Assembly: GCA_964431075.1 (NCBI GenBank)
Contig: CAYSID010000005.1
Coordinates: 1-49,690, forward strand
DNA length: 49,690 nt
Direction: 5' to 3'
Source of the DNA: CAYHSW01 sp964431075
GTDB lineage: Bacteria; Patescibacteriota; Microgenomatia; JAMCZE01
Made by a program: the position numbers and the translations under genes. Position 1 is the first letter of the stretch; every line of letters starts with the position of its first letter. The notes beneath the pieces are model-generated. The model was not told where the DNA came from. It did not search any database and saw nothing but the letters and a program-made list of their open reading frames with translations. Shown here one piece after another: positions 17,469-25,848 of this stretch.

Positions 17469-19118
17469 TTAAATTTCCATCACCGTTGGGAGGATCAAGG
17501 GGCGGCGGCGGGTCGAAGCGAAGAAAAATTTTTCCAGTTCATCTGTAATCAACCTGCGAAGGTAACCAAAATTCGTCATCTCCCGTTGATGATCAGATAG
17601 AGCCTTTCTGACCACCTCTTTAGCTTCCCCGATCAATTCGTCAGACTCCTTCATGTAAACAAATCCCCGGGATACAATATCCACGTCCCCGACCATTTCC
17701 CCGGTGGCTTTTTCAATAGGGATAACGACCAAAACAATGCCGTCGGCGGCCATTGTCCGCCGGTCGCGCAAAACAACGGTTCCCACATCACCAATTCCTA
17801 ACCCGTCAATTAAAATGTTTTTAACGGCCACTTTTTCCCCTTTTTTCCACTTTTCATTTTCAAAATCCACCGTTTCCCCGTCTTCAATTAAAATAATGTT
17901 TTCATTTTTATATCCCATACCATTTGCCAACCGCGCATAATGTTTCAGATGACGGACCGTCCCGCCGATCGGCCAGACAAATTTGGGTCTTGTCAATGCC
18001 AACATCAGCCGCAATCCATCAGCCGCTTCGTGACCGGACACATGCAAATCATCCAAAATTTCCGAATAAAAAACTTCCGCGCCGCCTTTTATTAAAGAAT
18101 TAATCAAGTCATTAACAGCCGACTCGCTCCCGGGTATCGGGTCCTGCGAAAAAATAACATAATCCCCGTCGGCGATTTTTATTTTGTGTTCCCCATTGGC
18201 AATTCGAGACAAAGCAGAATTATCCTGTCCCTGCGAGCCAGTCGCTAAAACCATAATCGCGTTAGCCGGGTATTTGGCAATTTCATCCCAGCGAATTACC
18301 ATGTCCGGGGTCATGGACAAATAGCCCAATTTGACGGCCACCTCGACATTTTGCTCAATTGACCGTCCAGCAAAAACAATTTTGCGGTTATAAATTTTTG
18401 CCACATCAACCGCCTGCTGAATCCGGCTGATATTTGAGGATTGGGTGGTAATAATTACTTTCCCCGGGACCTTTTGGACCTGCTGGTTAAAGGTTTCCTC
18501 GATTCTTTTTTCGGATAAAGTGTAACCGGGTTTTTCCACCCGTAAACAGTCAGTCATCAAACATAAAATCCCCTCTTTGCCAATTTGGGCAATTCGTTGG
18601 ACATCCGTGGGGAATCCATCCACCGGGGTCCAGTCAAATTTGTAATCCGCTGCGTGAGCAATAATCCCCTGAGGGGTTCTAATGATTAAAAATGAGGCGT
18701 CGGGGATGGAATGAGTGACATGGACAAACTCAACCGAAAAATCACCAACATTAACCACTTCACTGTATTTTGTTTCTCTCCAATCAACAGTAAGTCTTGA
18801 CTCATCGGTTCGCACTTTAGATAAACCTAAAGTTAATTTGGTGCCGTAAACCGGGACTTTTGGCAGTTGGGGTAAAATATAGGGTAGCGCGCCGCGATGA
18901 TCTTCATGCCCGTGGGTCAAAAAAATCCCTCGGATTTTTTTCTCTTTACCCTTTAAATAAGACACGTCGGGAATAATCAAATCGATGCCCGGCATGTCCT
19001 CGGTCGGAAAAGCAATTCCGCAGTCCACAACGACAATATCCTTTTCGGTTTCATAAACATACATATTCTTATTAACCGCCACCCCGCCAAGAGAAATAAT
19101 TTTTAGTTTATTTTGCAT
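17469..19118 (-). CDS. rnj: Ribonuclease J family metallo-beta-lactamase/beta-CASP nuclease
   Basis: 549 residues. The metal-binding motif THGHEDH (His69, His71, Asp73, His74), a further His136 in VTHSIPD, Asp158 in ADYKFDWTP and His363 in HVSGHEAADG fit RNase J, which degrades and processes mRNA and rRNA by endo- and 5'-exonuclease action. At the place where RNase J usually has P-x-H-G-E, this protein reads PIGGTVR (383-389), so the motif C histidine is missing. The C-terminal part (VRKALSDHQREMTN) matches the family's dimer region. Confidence 0.9.
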   Translation of the reverse strand: MQNKLKIISLGGVAVNKNMYVYETEKDIVVVDCGIAFPTEDMPGIDLIIPDVSYLKGKEKKIRGIFLTHGHEDHRGALPYILPQLPKVPVYGTKLTLGLSKVRTDESRLTVDWRETKYSEVVNVGDFSVEFVHVTHSIPDASFLIIRTPQGIIAHAADYKFDWTPVDGFPTDVQRIAQIGKEGILCLMTDCLRVEKPGYTLSEKRIEETFNQQVQKVPGKVIITTQSSNISRIQQAVDVAKIYNRKIVFAGRSIEQNVEVAVKLGYLSMTPDMVIRWDEIAKYPANAIMVLATGSQGQDNSALSRIANGEHKIKIADGDYVIFSQDPIPGSESAVNDLINSLIKGGAEVFYSEILDDLHVSGHEAADGLRLMLALTRPKFVWPIGGTVRHLKHYARLANGMGYKNENIILIEDGETVDFENEKWKKGEKVAVKNILIDGLGIGDVGTVVLRDRRTMAADGIVLVVIPIEKATGEMVGDVDIVSRGFVYMKESDELIGEAKEVVRKALSDHQREMTNFGYLRRLITDELEKFFFASTRRRPLILPTVMEI

Positions 19119-19122
19119 TTCG

Positions 19123-19160
19123 TGTCATTGCGAGCCGCCGAAGGCTAGCGAAGCAATCTT
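19123..19160. repeat. Dispersed TGTCATTGCGA...GCAATCTT palindromic repeat, copy 1
   Basis: Begins TGTCATTGCGA, ends AGCAATCTT, with ATTGC/GCAAT arms and GC-rich inner pairs. A second copy with a different core is at 47121-47160. It lies in the rnj 5' leader. Repeats of this kind are common in intergenic DNA of many bacteria. Confidence 0.75.
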
Positions 19161-19168
19161 CTTTCTTT

Positions 19169-19177
19169 ATTATCACA
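19169..19177 (-). promoter_or_regulatory. rnj promoter, extended -10
   Basis: TGTGATAAT on the minus strand (TGn plus GATAAT at 19169-19174) would give a leader of about 45 nt carrying the palindromic repeat. No good -35 is visible. Confidence 0.4.
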
Positions 19178-19197
19178 CAAATATGAAGAAATAAAAA

Positions 19198-19226
19198 TCC
19201 TGCAAAGGCCTTGCGGCGTTGCAGGA
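19198..19226 (-). terminator. Rho-independent terminator downstream of the 19324-19703 gene
   Basis: 8-bp perfect arms (TCCTGCAA / TTGCAGGA) enclose a GCC..GGC inner stem. On the minus strand the hairpin is followed by TTTTTATTTC (19197-19188). It separates the upstream minus-strand gene from rnj. Confidence 0.7.
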
Positions 19227-19323
19227 GATTTTAGTGATTGGAGTGTACCATAAAATTCCTAAATTTCAACTGCCAATTTACCCTCATCATTCTAACAAGC
19301 CAAGCGCGCCCGGAATCCTTCTA

Positions 19324-19703
19324 TTATTTAATATTAAGAATTAAATCGAACCCAGGAGCTTCCTTATCAATCCCTAAAGAAACAATATCTTCCGCTCCAA
19401 TTGGCCCAATAATCATTGCTTGGTTATGATTTAAAATATCACCAGGTCTAGTATTTAATCCCGAACGTCCTGTACCATACGCAGGAAAGGTTTGCTCAAG
19501 TTTACTTCCAACCCCGATCGCTCCCATAATTTTAACACTTACATCAGTAAAGGGAATTTTGAAAGCCCCACCAATTCCGACAGATTTATCAGCAGCTAAA
19601 AGAAGACATCCCACCAAAGCAACAGTTATCCAACTGTTTGCGCAACCACAACCAATTCTTCGATCCGGCTTCGAACTCTCTCTGAATCCGATCTCGTAGT
19701 CAT
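19324..19703 (-). pseudogene. Small putative membrane protein, apparent frameshift near the N-terminus
   Basis: The ATG at 19703 (MTTRSDSERVRSRIEELVVVAQ) has a -10 (TAAAAT, 19710-19715) exactly 6 nt upstream, the same layout as other genes here, but the frame stops after 25 codons. A second frame, open just upstream and continuing to 19324, gives ITVALVGCLLLAAD and then a glycine-rich region ending FDLILNIK. Joining the two frames by one base near 19640 gives a plausible protein of about 125 residues with one membrane helix. The alternative is a real start at GTG 19617 without an SD. I do not recognise the family. Confidence 0.45.
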
Positions 19704-19751
19704 AACGCTATTTTATGACCATATCCTATAATGTTGTCGAGTGGCCTGCTT

Positions 19752-20372
19752 TTATATTAATTCCAATTGTTTTTCAGGAGTAATTTTAATTGGGGTTTCG
19801 GCGGATGAGGCGGATTGAGCGGATTTGTTTAAATTGTCAACAAACTGGCGAAGTTTGGCAAAATCGTCAACAAACAACTTCATGACATCGCTGGCACGGA
19901 GGGCGGCAGCGGGGTGAAACATCGGGAAAATAAAATAATTGCCGATCTTGCGCGGCTGGCCGTGAATTTTTCCAATTGATACACCTTCGCCGTAAAATTT
20001 ATACATTGAAAACCGGCCCACAGTCACGATTACATTGGGACTAATTATTTCAATCTGCTTATCCAAAAACGGCTTAAAATATTCAATTTCCTGCGGCGTG
20101 GGATCGCGGTTTTCCGGCGGCCGGAATTTAATAATATTGGTAATAAACACTTCCTCGGGGTTAAAACCATTGGCAATCATAGTTTTTCGGAGTAATTGCC
20201 CGGAAACTCCCACAAACGGCCGTTTCTGTTCGTTTTCATGAAACCCGGGGGCCTCACCGATAAACATTACTTGCGCGTGCGGATTTCCTTCCCCCGGAAC
20301 GGCGTTTAAACCCGGTCCAAACGGCCCGCCATTGGTAGCAACTATCTCCTTGGCAACATCCTCAAGCGTCAT
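19752..20372 (-). CDS. Family-4-type uracil-DNA glycosylase lacking the iron-sulfur cysteines
   Basis: It removes uracil from DNA. The 206 residues include motif 1 GEAPGFHE (39-46), the FVGVSGQLLR segment, ITNIIKFRPPENRDPTP and the motif 2 FHPAAALR. Family 4 enzymes hold a [4Fe-4S] cluster with four cysteines; this protein contains no cysteine at all. The usual N-terminal CxxCPL is replaced by a glycine-rich stretch, and the usual KCRPP is KFRPP (Phe83). The start overlaps the end of dnaG by 11 bp. A short poorly conserved tail (KSAQSASSAETP) follows the domain. Confidence 0.88.
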   Translation of the reverse strand: MTLEDVAKEIVATNGGPFGPGLNAVPGEGNPHAQVMFIGEAPGFHENEQKRPFVGVSGQLLRKTMIANGFNPEEVFITNIIKFRPPENRDPTPQEIEYFKPFLDKQIEIISPNVIVTVGRFSMYKFYGEGVSIGKIHGQPRKIGNYFIFPMFHPAAALRASDVMKLFVDDFAKLRQFVDNLNKSAQSASSAETPIKITPEKQLELI

Positions 20373-22113
20373 TGGTTATTATTTTGCGGTCTTTTATCAG
20401 CTTTTGCAATTCATTAGTTAAAGACAAGAATTCTTTTTGCAACTTTTCATCCTCGCCTTTTTGTTTTATTTGCAGAGAAACACTGTTCAATCTTTCCCGC
20501 AAAATTAGTTCTTTGATACTCCAGACCATCCGGGAAATTTCTTCAAGCATTTTTTGTTGGTCCTCAATGACACCACCTAAATCCATCAAAAATAACTTAT
20601 CCACCATTGGCCTTAACTCTTCCGGCAACTTATCAAGAGCTGTTAAATTGTCGTAGATTTTCCCCCTGGCAAAATTATTAAAATCGCCCGCCGACAGTTT
20701 ATCTTTGATGAATATCAACCAGTCATTTGGATTTCCCGATTGTAACAACAACGCTAATAAATATTCCTCCACATAATCCCGTCGTTTCAATTCAATCGTC
20801 TCTTTGACGGCTTCTTCCCTAGATACTAGATTCTGACTCCTGGATTCTTTCTCCATTTGTGTGGCAATCGCCTCTTCATCAAGACCAAGGAGAGCGGAAA
20901 GTTTTTTCAAATAATGGGCCCTAACCACCGCGTTATCTATCGGCCCCAAAAATTTTGCCGTTTCGGTAATTAGTTTCTTCTTTCCTTCAGCCGTTTGCGG
21001 ATTAAATTTTTTAGCTGCCGAATCAATGATAAAATCATAAAAGGGAACTGCTTCGGCCACTGCCCGGTGCCAAACGGACGGATCTTTTTTAATGCAGTCA
21101 TCCGGATCTTTACCGTCGGGAATTTGCACAACTTTTATGTTTAGACCCGCGGCGTCAGCGGTCATAATCCCCCGATGAACAGCGGCATCCCCGGCGGCGT
21201 CCGCGTCTAATGCCAGCAAGACATTTTCCGCGTATCTCTTCAACAACCCGACTTGAGCCTCGGTCAGAGCCGATCCCTTGATGGCCACTACATTTTTTGT
21301 TCCCGCCTGATACGCCTGAATCGTGTCAATCTCTCCTTCGCAGACCACCGCGTTGCCGGTTTTTCTTATTTCATCTTTGGTAATGTTAAGGCCATAAAGG
21401 GTGTTGCCTTTGATATAAACCGGAGTTTCGGCGGTGTTGACATATTTTGCCTCTTTAGCGTTCGGGTCAAGAAGCCGACCGGCAAATCCTAAAACATTGT
21501 TGCGATGATCGCACAGAGTAAACATTACCCGACCACGGAACCGGTCAAAAACCTTGCCCCGGTCGGAAACGGAGACAAGGCCGGCCAACTCCATATCTTT
21601 CTGGAAAAAACCTTTTTTGGTTAAAAATTTTGTCAGTGAATCCCAGGAATGCGGGGCGTATCCGAGTTTAAATAAATCTATAGATTCCTTAGTAATTTTG
21701 CGCTTTTCAAAATAATTTCGGGCCACCTCCCCGACTTCATGTTTGGTTAATATATAGCGGTAATATTCGCTGGCAAGGCCATTTATTTTATATATTTTTT
21801 CTCGCAAATCAGCGTCTTGAGAATTAAAACTTGTCGGCAAGCTTACCCCGGCGCGATTAGCCAAGGTTTTTAACGCCTCCGGAAAATCCATATTTTCAAT
21901 TTTCATTAAAAATGAAAAAACGTCGCCGCCGGTTTGACAAGCGCCAAAACAATGCCAAGATTGTCGGTCGGGTGAGACCATAAACGAGGGGGTTTTTTCT
22001 GTATGGAAAGGGCAACAGGCTTTAAAATTCCGCCCGGCCTTTTTCAACTGGACGTATTCCCCGATAAATTGAACGATGTCAATTTTTTGCCTTATTTCCT
22101 CCTTGGGCTCCAT
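20362..22113 (-). CDS. dnaG: DNA primase DnaG
   Basis: 583 residues. The CHC2 zinc finger (CCPFHTEKTPSF, then WHCFGACQTGGD) is followed by the primase core and the TOPRIM domain (VVCEGEIDTIQAYQAG, then LLALDADAAGDAA). The C-terminal part is helical and less conserved, as expected for a helicase-binding region. It primes replication and here is coupled to uracil-DNA glycosylase. It is divergent from the M23 peptidase gene. Confidence 0.96.
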   Translation of the reverse strand: MEPKEEIRQKIDIVQFIGEYVQLKKAGRNFKACCPFHTEKTPSFMVSPDRQSWHCFGACQTGGDVFSFLMKIENMDFPEALKTLANRAGVSLPTSFNSQDADLREKIYKINGLASEYYRYILTKHEVGEVARNYFEKRKITKESIDLFKLGYAPHSWDSLTKFLTKKGFFQKDMELAGLVSVSDRGKVFDRFRGRVMFTLCDHRNNVLGFAGRLLDPNAKEAKYVNTAETPVYIKGNTLYGLNITKDEIRKTGNAVVCEGEIDTIQAYQAGTKNVVAIKGSALTEAQVGLLKRYAENVLLALDADAAGDAAVHRGIMTADAAGLNIKVVQIPDGKDPDDCIKKDPSVWHRAVAEAVPFYDFIIDSAAKKFNPQTAEGKKKLITETAKFLGPIDNAVVRAHYLKKLSALLGLDEEAIATQMEKESRSQNLVSREEAVKETIELKRRDYVEEYLLALLLQSGNPNDWLIFIKDKLSAGDFNNFARGKIYDNLTALDKLPEELRPMVDKLFLMDLGGVIEDQQKMLEEISRMVWSIKELILRERLNSVSLQIKQKGEDEKLQKEFLSLTNELQKLIKDRKIITNDA

Positions 22114-22136
22114 GACTGGATTTTAACACAGTTATA

Positions 22137-22145
22137 TGTTATAAT
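22137..22145 (+). promoter_or_regulatory. Promoter of the M23 peptidase gene, extended -10
   Basis: TGTTATAAT (TGn plus a consensus TATAAT at 22140-22145). The transcript would have a leader of about 25-30 nt that carries AAGGGAG before the ATG at 22178. Confidence 0.65.
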
Positions 22146-22177
22146 CCTTGTGGATTCCCGCAAGGGAGTCTTTTTCT

Positions 22178-22783
22178 ATGCCTATCAAAAAAATCTTTGG
22201 GTTAACAAGATCCGGAAAAAGTTTGCTCGGAGAGAAAATTGTTAAAATTCGAAGTGTCAAAAGTCTCCGTCGCACACTAACCGGTGCGGTTTTAGGCTTT
22301 ATCCTTTTTGCCGCCACTCTTCCCAACTTTACATTAGCAGCTAATATTGGCGGCATTCCGGTCATAAACACCAATCCACAAATAAATTCCGGCCCAATCA
22401 AAACTAACATCACTGTCCGGCTACCGGTAGAACGATTTGCTCTGTCTCGCGGTTTCTCCTGGTTTCACTCCGGGGCAGACTTAGCCACTTCTTCGGGAAC
22501 GCCGGTTTACCCTATCATGGACGGAAGGGTAGAAAAAGCCGAATTTAGTTGGTTTGGGTATGGCAACAACATAACTATTGACCATGGTGCCGGATTTAAA
22601 TCTTTATACGGCCATTTTTCTAAAATACATGTTAATATGGGAGAACAAGTTACCGTCCAAACGGTCATTGGCACGGTTGGTTCCACCGGCTTCTCCACCG
22701 GCCCTCACCTGCATCTGGAATTGTTTCACGAGGGAAAACTTATTGACCCCGCTTATTTATTGCCAGAACTTGTGAATAAATAG
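22178..22783 (+). CDS. M23-family (LytM-like) peptidoglycan endopeptidase
   Basis: 201 residues from the ATG at 22178, which has AAGGGAG upstream; an earlier in-frame codon at 22148 lies too close to the -10. A membrane/secretion helix (TGAVLGFILFAATLPNFTLA) precedes the lysostaphin-type metallopeptidase domain with zinc ligands in HSGADLA and GPHLHLEL. It would cut peptide cross-links in the wall outside the membrane. It is followed 2 bp later by a decayed small membrane gene. Confidence 0.9.
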   Translation: MPIKKIFGLTRSGKSLLGEKIVKIRSVKSLRRTLTGAVLGFILFAATLPNFTLAANIGGIPVINTNPQINSGPIKTNITVRLPVERFALSRGFSWFHSGADLATSSGTPVYPIMDGRVEKAEFSWFGYGNNITIDHGAGFKSLYGHFSKIHVNMGEQVTVQTVIGTVGSTGFSTGPHLHLELFHEGKLIDPAYLLPELVNK

Positions 22784-22785
22784 AT

Positions 22786-23040
22786 ATGGCAACCAAAAAT
22801 AAAGATTTAACTAATTACCCCCCCTGTAGAAAAGGAAAATACTGCTTTTGTTCCTAACGAAAACAGGTTAATAGTTATTGCATTTGTCACATTAATTTGT
22901 GGAGGATATGCGTCGCCGGACTTTACGTAAACGAACAAACCGCAAAAATTCAAGAATACATGACAATTCCCGGAAGTGTCATCTTGGGAACAATAAGTGG
23001 AGTTGGAGCAGTTGAAACCGGTATACCAGTCGTTTTTTAA
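22786..23040 (+). pseudogene. Small two-helix membrane protein, two frameshifts
   Basis: The ATG at 22786, 2 bp after the M23 stop, starts MATKNKDLTNYPP and breaks at a run of seven C. Dropping one C gives VEKENTAFVPNENRLIVIAF, a membrane helix, which continues to about 22910. There a one-base loss (GGATATGCG where GGATATTGCG would keep frame) shifts to a frame reading CVAGLYVNEQTAKIQEYM and then VILGTISGVGAVETGIPVVF up to TAA at 23038. The joined product would be about 85 residues with two membrane helices. No family recognised. Error or decay cannot be separated from this sequence. Confidence 0.6.
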
Positions 23041-23067
23041 TTAGCCAGAAAGTTAATTAAACATTAA

Positions 23068-23076
23068 TGTTATACT
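23068..23076 (+). promoter_or_regulatory. Promoter of the four-helix-bundle gene, leaderless
   Basis: TGTTATACT (TGn plus TATACT at 23071-23076) ends 6 nt before the GTG at 23083. There is no SD. Confidence 0.55.
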
Positions 23077-23082
23077 TTCTTT

Positions 23083-23631
23083 GTGGATAAACAAGCCGGG
23101 TATAAATATCTTCTGACTTACCAGTACTCCTTAATTATTTGTGATTTAACCTTTGAATTTTGTCAGAAAAATTATTTTGGAAAAGAATTTCTCCGCCAAA
23201 GGGATCAAATGACCCAGGCCGCACGATCGGGGAAACAAAATATTGTCGAGGGCTACTCCGTTGAAAGTCTCGAAAGTTACATTAAATTGTTAGGCGTTGC
23301 CCGCGGATCAATTTTTGAACTTCTCGAGGATTACGGTGATTTTCTTCGCCAAAATAATTTGCGAATTTGGGATAAAAACGAACCAAAAATGAGGGAATTA
23401 CGGGATTTGCGGGTTACGGAGAATCCTGACCCTCACATCCCCCAATACCCCCATATCCCCCACGTTCCTGAATTAGCGGGAAATTTATTAATAATGCTTT
23501 GCCAACGAACCGCTTATTTATTGGATAAACAAATCGAAGCTTTAAAACAAAAGTTTATAAAAGAAGGTGGTATGCGGGAAAACTTATTTAAACAGAGGGT
23601 CACCTACCGCCGACGAAATGATTGGGGCTAA
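23083..23631 (+). CDS. Four-helix-bundle protein of the 23S rRNA intervening-sequence (S23) family
   Basis: 182 residues starting at GTG. The family core is clear (LTYQYSLIICDLTFEF, QMTQAARSGKQNIVEGY, SYIKLLGVARGSIFELLEDY, LLIMLCQRTAYLLDKQI). The family forms small helical bundles; its function is unclear, though members often occur inside rRNA intervening sequences or near mobile or retro-element-like loci. Between helices 3 and 4 there is an insert built from a short C-rich repeat (DPHIPQYPHIPHVPE). It converges with groEL, the two stops overlapping by 4 bp. Confidence 0.85.
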   Translation: MDKQAGYKYLLTYQYSLIICDLTFEFCQKNYFGKEFLRQRDQMTQAARSGKQNIVEGYSVESLESYIKLLGVARGSIFELLEDYGDFLRQNNLRIWDKNEPKMRELRDLRVTENPDPHIPQYPHIPHVPELAGNLLIMLCQRTAYLLDKQIEALKQKFIKEGGMRENLFKQRVTYRRRNDWG

Positions 23632-25265
23632 TAATCCATTCCCCCGCCCATGCCGCCGGGCATTTGGGGAGTGGCTTTTTCTTTCTCGGGAATATCGGTT
23701 ACCAAACACTCCGTGGTTAAAATCATGACAGCAACAGACGCGCCGTTCTGCAAAGCGGAGCGGGTAACTTTGGCCGGATCAACAACACCCGCGGTTAACA
23801 TGGATTCAAAATTATTAGTTAAAGCGTTAAAGCCAAAGTCCGAAATTTTATTATTTTCCACTTCTTTTAAAACCCAACCATCATCCGCTCCGGCGTTTCG
23901 GGCGATCATCCGCAACGGCATGGAAAGGGCGTCGTACAATATCTTAACCCCGGTTTTTTCATCGTCAACCTCCAGCTTCTCAATCAGAGAAAGCAAAACT
24001 TTTCGCGCCCGCAGCTGCGTTACTCCGCCGCCGGGGACAATTCCCTCCTCTATCGCCGCTTTAGTGGCTGCCACCGCATCCAAAACCCGTTCTTTCTTTT
24101 CTTTAAGCTCCACTTCTGTAGCCGCCCCGACATTAATAACCGCCACCCCGCCGGCCAACTTCGCCAATCTTTCCTGCAATTTTTCCTTGTCGTAATCCGA
24201 AGTAGTATTATCCATCTCCAACTTTATTTGTTTAACTCGCGCTTCGATGGCCGTCTTGTCTCCCGCCCCGCCAATTATTCTGGTTTTGTCTTTATCCGCC
24301 CAAACCTTCGCCGCCTTTCCGCAATCGTTTAAATTAACCGAATCCAATTTTCGCCCGGTATCTTCAGAAATAACCATTCCGCCGGTCAAAATCGCGATAT
24401 CCTCAAGCATCGCTTTCCGGCGATCACCAAAACCCGGGGCCTTAACCGCCAATACATTAAATGTTCCGCGCAGCTTGTTAACTACTAACGTCGCCAAAGC
24501 TTCCCCCTCAATCTCATCAGCAATAATAACCAGATTTTTAGTCACCTTTACCGCGTTTTCCAAAAACGGCAACAGGTCCGCAATCGCGGAAATCTTTTTA
24601 TCGGTTATTAAAATATACGGATCCTCAACTTCGGCTTCCATTTTTTCGGGGAGAGTGACAAAATAAGCCGAGGCGTAACCCTTGTCAAATTCCATCCCTT
24701 CTTTATATTCAATCTCCATCGAGAGACCCTTCCCTTCTTCCACAGTTACCACCCCGTCTTTCCCTACTTTATCCAGAGCCTCGGCAATAAGTTCACCAAT
24801 TTGGGCATCGGCCGCAGAAATGGTCGCCACCTGTTTGATTTCGCTCTTACCCTTGATCGGTTTGGCCATTTTTTTGATCTCCGCCACCACCTCATCAACT
24901 CCTTTAGCGATACCGTTCTTCAAAATCATCGGGTTGGCTCCGGCGGTAATATTTTTCATTCCCAAATTAACAATGGATTGCGCGAGTAAAGTGGCAGTCG
25001 TTGTTCCGTCGCCGGCCACGTCACCGGTCTTGGAGGCGGCTTCTTTAACTAACTGCGCTCCCATATTCTCAAATGGTTCCGCAAGTTCAATGTCTTTAGC
25101 CACCCCCACCCCATCATGAATAACATTAGGAGCGCCCCATTTTTTATCCAACGCCACGTTGCGGCCTTTAGGCCCAAGGGTTGTTACCACGGCTTGCGCC
25201 AGCATATTAACCCCTCTCAGGAGAGCTTGCCTTGCATCTTCGCCAAATTTTAACTGTTTAGCCAT
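23628..25265 (-). CDS. groL: 60 kDa chaperonin GroEL
   Basis: 545 residues with hallmark segments VTTLGPKGRNVALDKKWG, VAGDGTTTATLLAQSI (nucleotide binding), VAVINVGAATEVELKEKKERVLDA and the C-terminal GGMGGGM tail. It assists ATP-dependent folding with GroES. It overlaps the groES end by 8 bp. Confidence 0.98.
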   Translation of the reverse strand: MAKQLKFGEDARQALLRGVNMLAQAVVTTLGPKGRNVALDKKWGAPNVIHDGVGVAKDIELAEPFENMGAQLVKEAASKTGDVAGDGTTTATLLAQSIVNLGMKNITAGANPMILKNGIAKGVDEVVAEIKKMAKPIKGKSEIKQVATISAADAQIGELIAEALDKVGKDGVVTVEEGKGLSMEIEYKEGMEFDKGYASAYFVTLPEKMEAEVEDPYILITDKKISAIADLLPFLENAVKVTKNLVIIADEIEGEALATLVVNKLRGTFNVLAVKAPGFGDRRKAMLEDIAILTGGMVISEDTGRKLDSVNLNDCGKAAKVWADKDKTRIIGGAGDKTAIEARVKQIKLEMDNTTSDYDKEKLQERLAKLAGGVAVINVGAATEVELKEKKERVLDAVAATKAAIEEGIVPGGGVTQLRARKVLLSLIEKLEVDDEKTGVKILYDALSMPLRMIARNAGADDGWVLKEVENNKISDFGFNALTNNFESMLTAGVVDPAKVTRSALQNGASVAVMILTTECLVTDIPEKEKATPQMPGGMGGGMDY

Positions 25266-25575
25266 AAACTATTGCCAAAATGTCTTTTTGTTCCAAAATC
25301 TGCCATTCTTCACTGCCGATCTTTATTTCATTACCGCCCCATTTTTTATAATAAACCGTGTCCCCGACTTTGACCGCAAACTCGATTTTGTTTCCCTTGT
25401 CATCATAGCCGCCGGTTCCCAAGGCCATAACTTTACCTTTAGTGGGTTTTTCTTTGGCATTCTCCGGAAGATAAATCCCGGAGCTGGTTTTATCTTGGGC
25501 CTCAAGCGGCCGCACTAAAACATTGTCAAATAAAGGTTTAATGTTAAAGTTAGACTTGTTTTTATCACTCTTCAT
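25258..25575 (-). CDS. groS: 10 kDa co-chaperonin GroES
   Basis: 105 residues. FNIKPLFDNVLVRPLEAQDKTSSGIYLP and YYKKWGGNEIKIGSEEWQILEQKDILAI (shown in part) are the GroES core with its mobile loop. It caps the GroEL ring. Its promoter has no CIRCE, unlike hrcA. Confidence 0.97.
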   Translation of the reverse strand: MKSDKNKSNFNIKPLFDNVLVRPLEAQDKTSSGIYLPENAKEKPTKGKVMALGTGGYDDKGNKIEFAVKVGDTVYYKKWGGNEIKIGSEEWQILEQKDILAIVYG

Positions 25576-25586
25576 ACGCGATTGCT

Positions 25587-25615
25587 ATTTTATGAGGCAA
25601 TGCCCCTTGTGTCAA
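25587..25615 (-). promoter_or_regulatory. groESL promoter
   Basis: On the minus strand, consensus TTGACA (25610-25615), a 17-bp spacer and TAAAAT (25587-25592) lie 11 nt before the groES ATG at 25575. A short imperfect inverted repeat (GGGGC..GCCTC) lies in the spacer. No CIRCE is present. Confidence 0.75.
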
Positions 25616-25654
25616 GTAGTACAAAATGGATCAAAATAAAATTAAAAAATGCGG

Positions 25655-25660
25655 TATAAT
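25655..25660 (+). promoter_or_regulatory. -10 box of the Arg-Ser tRNA pair
   Basis: TATAAT ends 8 nt before the 5' end of tRNA-Arg. The -35 region is A-rich with no clear hexamer. Confidence 0.6.
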
Positions 25661-25668
25661 AGAGGTAG

Positions 25669-25740
25669 GCTCTCATAGCTCAACGGATAGAGTAGGAGTT
25701 TGCGGAACTTCAGATGACGGTTCGATTCCGTCTGAGAGCA
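25669..25740 (+). tRNA. tRNA-Arg(GCG)
   Basis: Acceptor GCTCTCA/TGAGAGC, D arm GCTC...GAGT, anticodon stem GGAGT/ACTTC around loop TTGCGGA (anticodon GCG, reading CGC/CGU), T arm GACGG/CCGTC with TTCGATT. The CCA end is not encoded. A GCG anticodon is unusual: most bacteria use ACG, deaminated to inosine, for this box. Confidence 0.9.
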
Positions 25741-25743
25741 CCG

Positions 25744-25825
25744 GGAGGATGGGCAGGACGGTAATGCGCTGGTTTCGAAAACCTGTGTCCGTAAGGACTA
25801 AGAGGTTCAATTCCTCTATCCTCCG
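25744..25825 (+). tRNA. tRNA-Ser(CGA)
   Basis: Type II tRNA: acceptor GGAGGAT/ATCCTCC, anticodon loop TTCGAAA (CGA, reading UCG), long variable arm GTCC-GTAA-GGAC, T arm AGAGG/CCTCT. The anticodon stem CTGGT/ACCTG has one T-T mismatch. The CCA is not encoded. It follows tRNA-Arg by 3 nt. Confidence 0.88.
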
Positions 25826-25848
25826 CAAATTATATCCACACAATTTTC

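Noticed and set aside
25576..25620. CIRCE upstream of groES
   Set aside because: Only a short imperfect inverted repeat (GGGGC..GCCTC) lies in the spacer; neither CIRCE arm is present.
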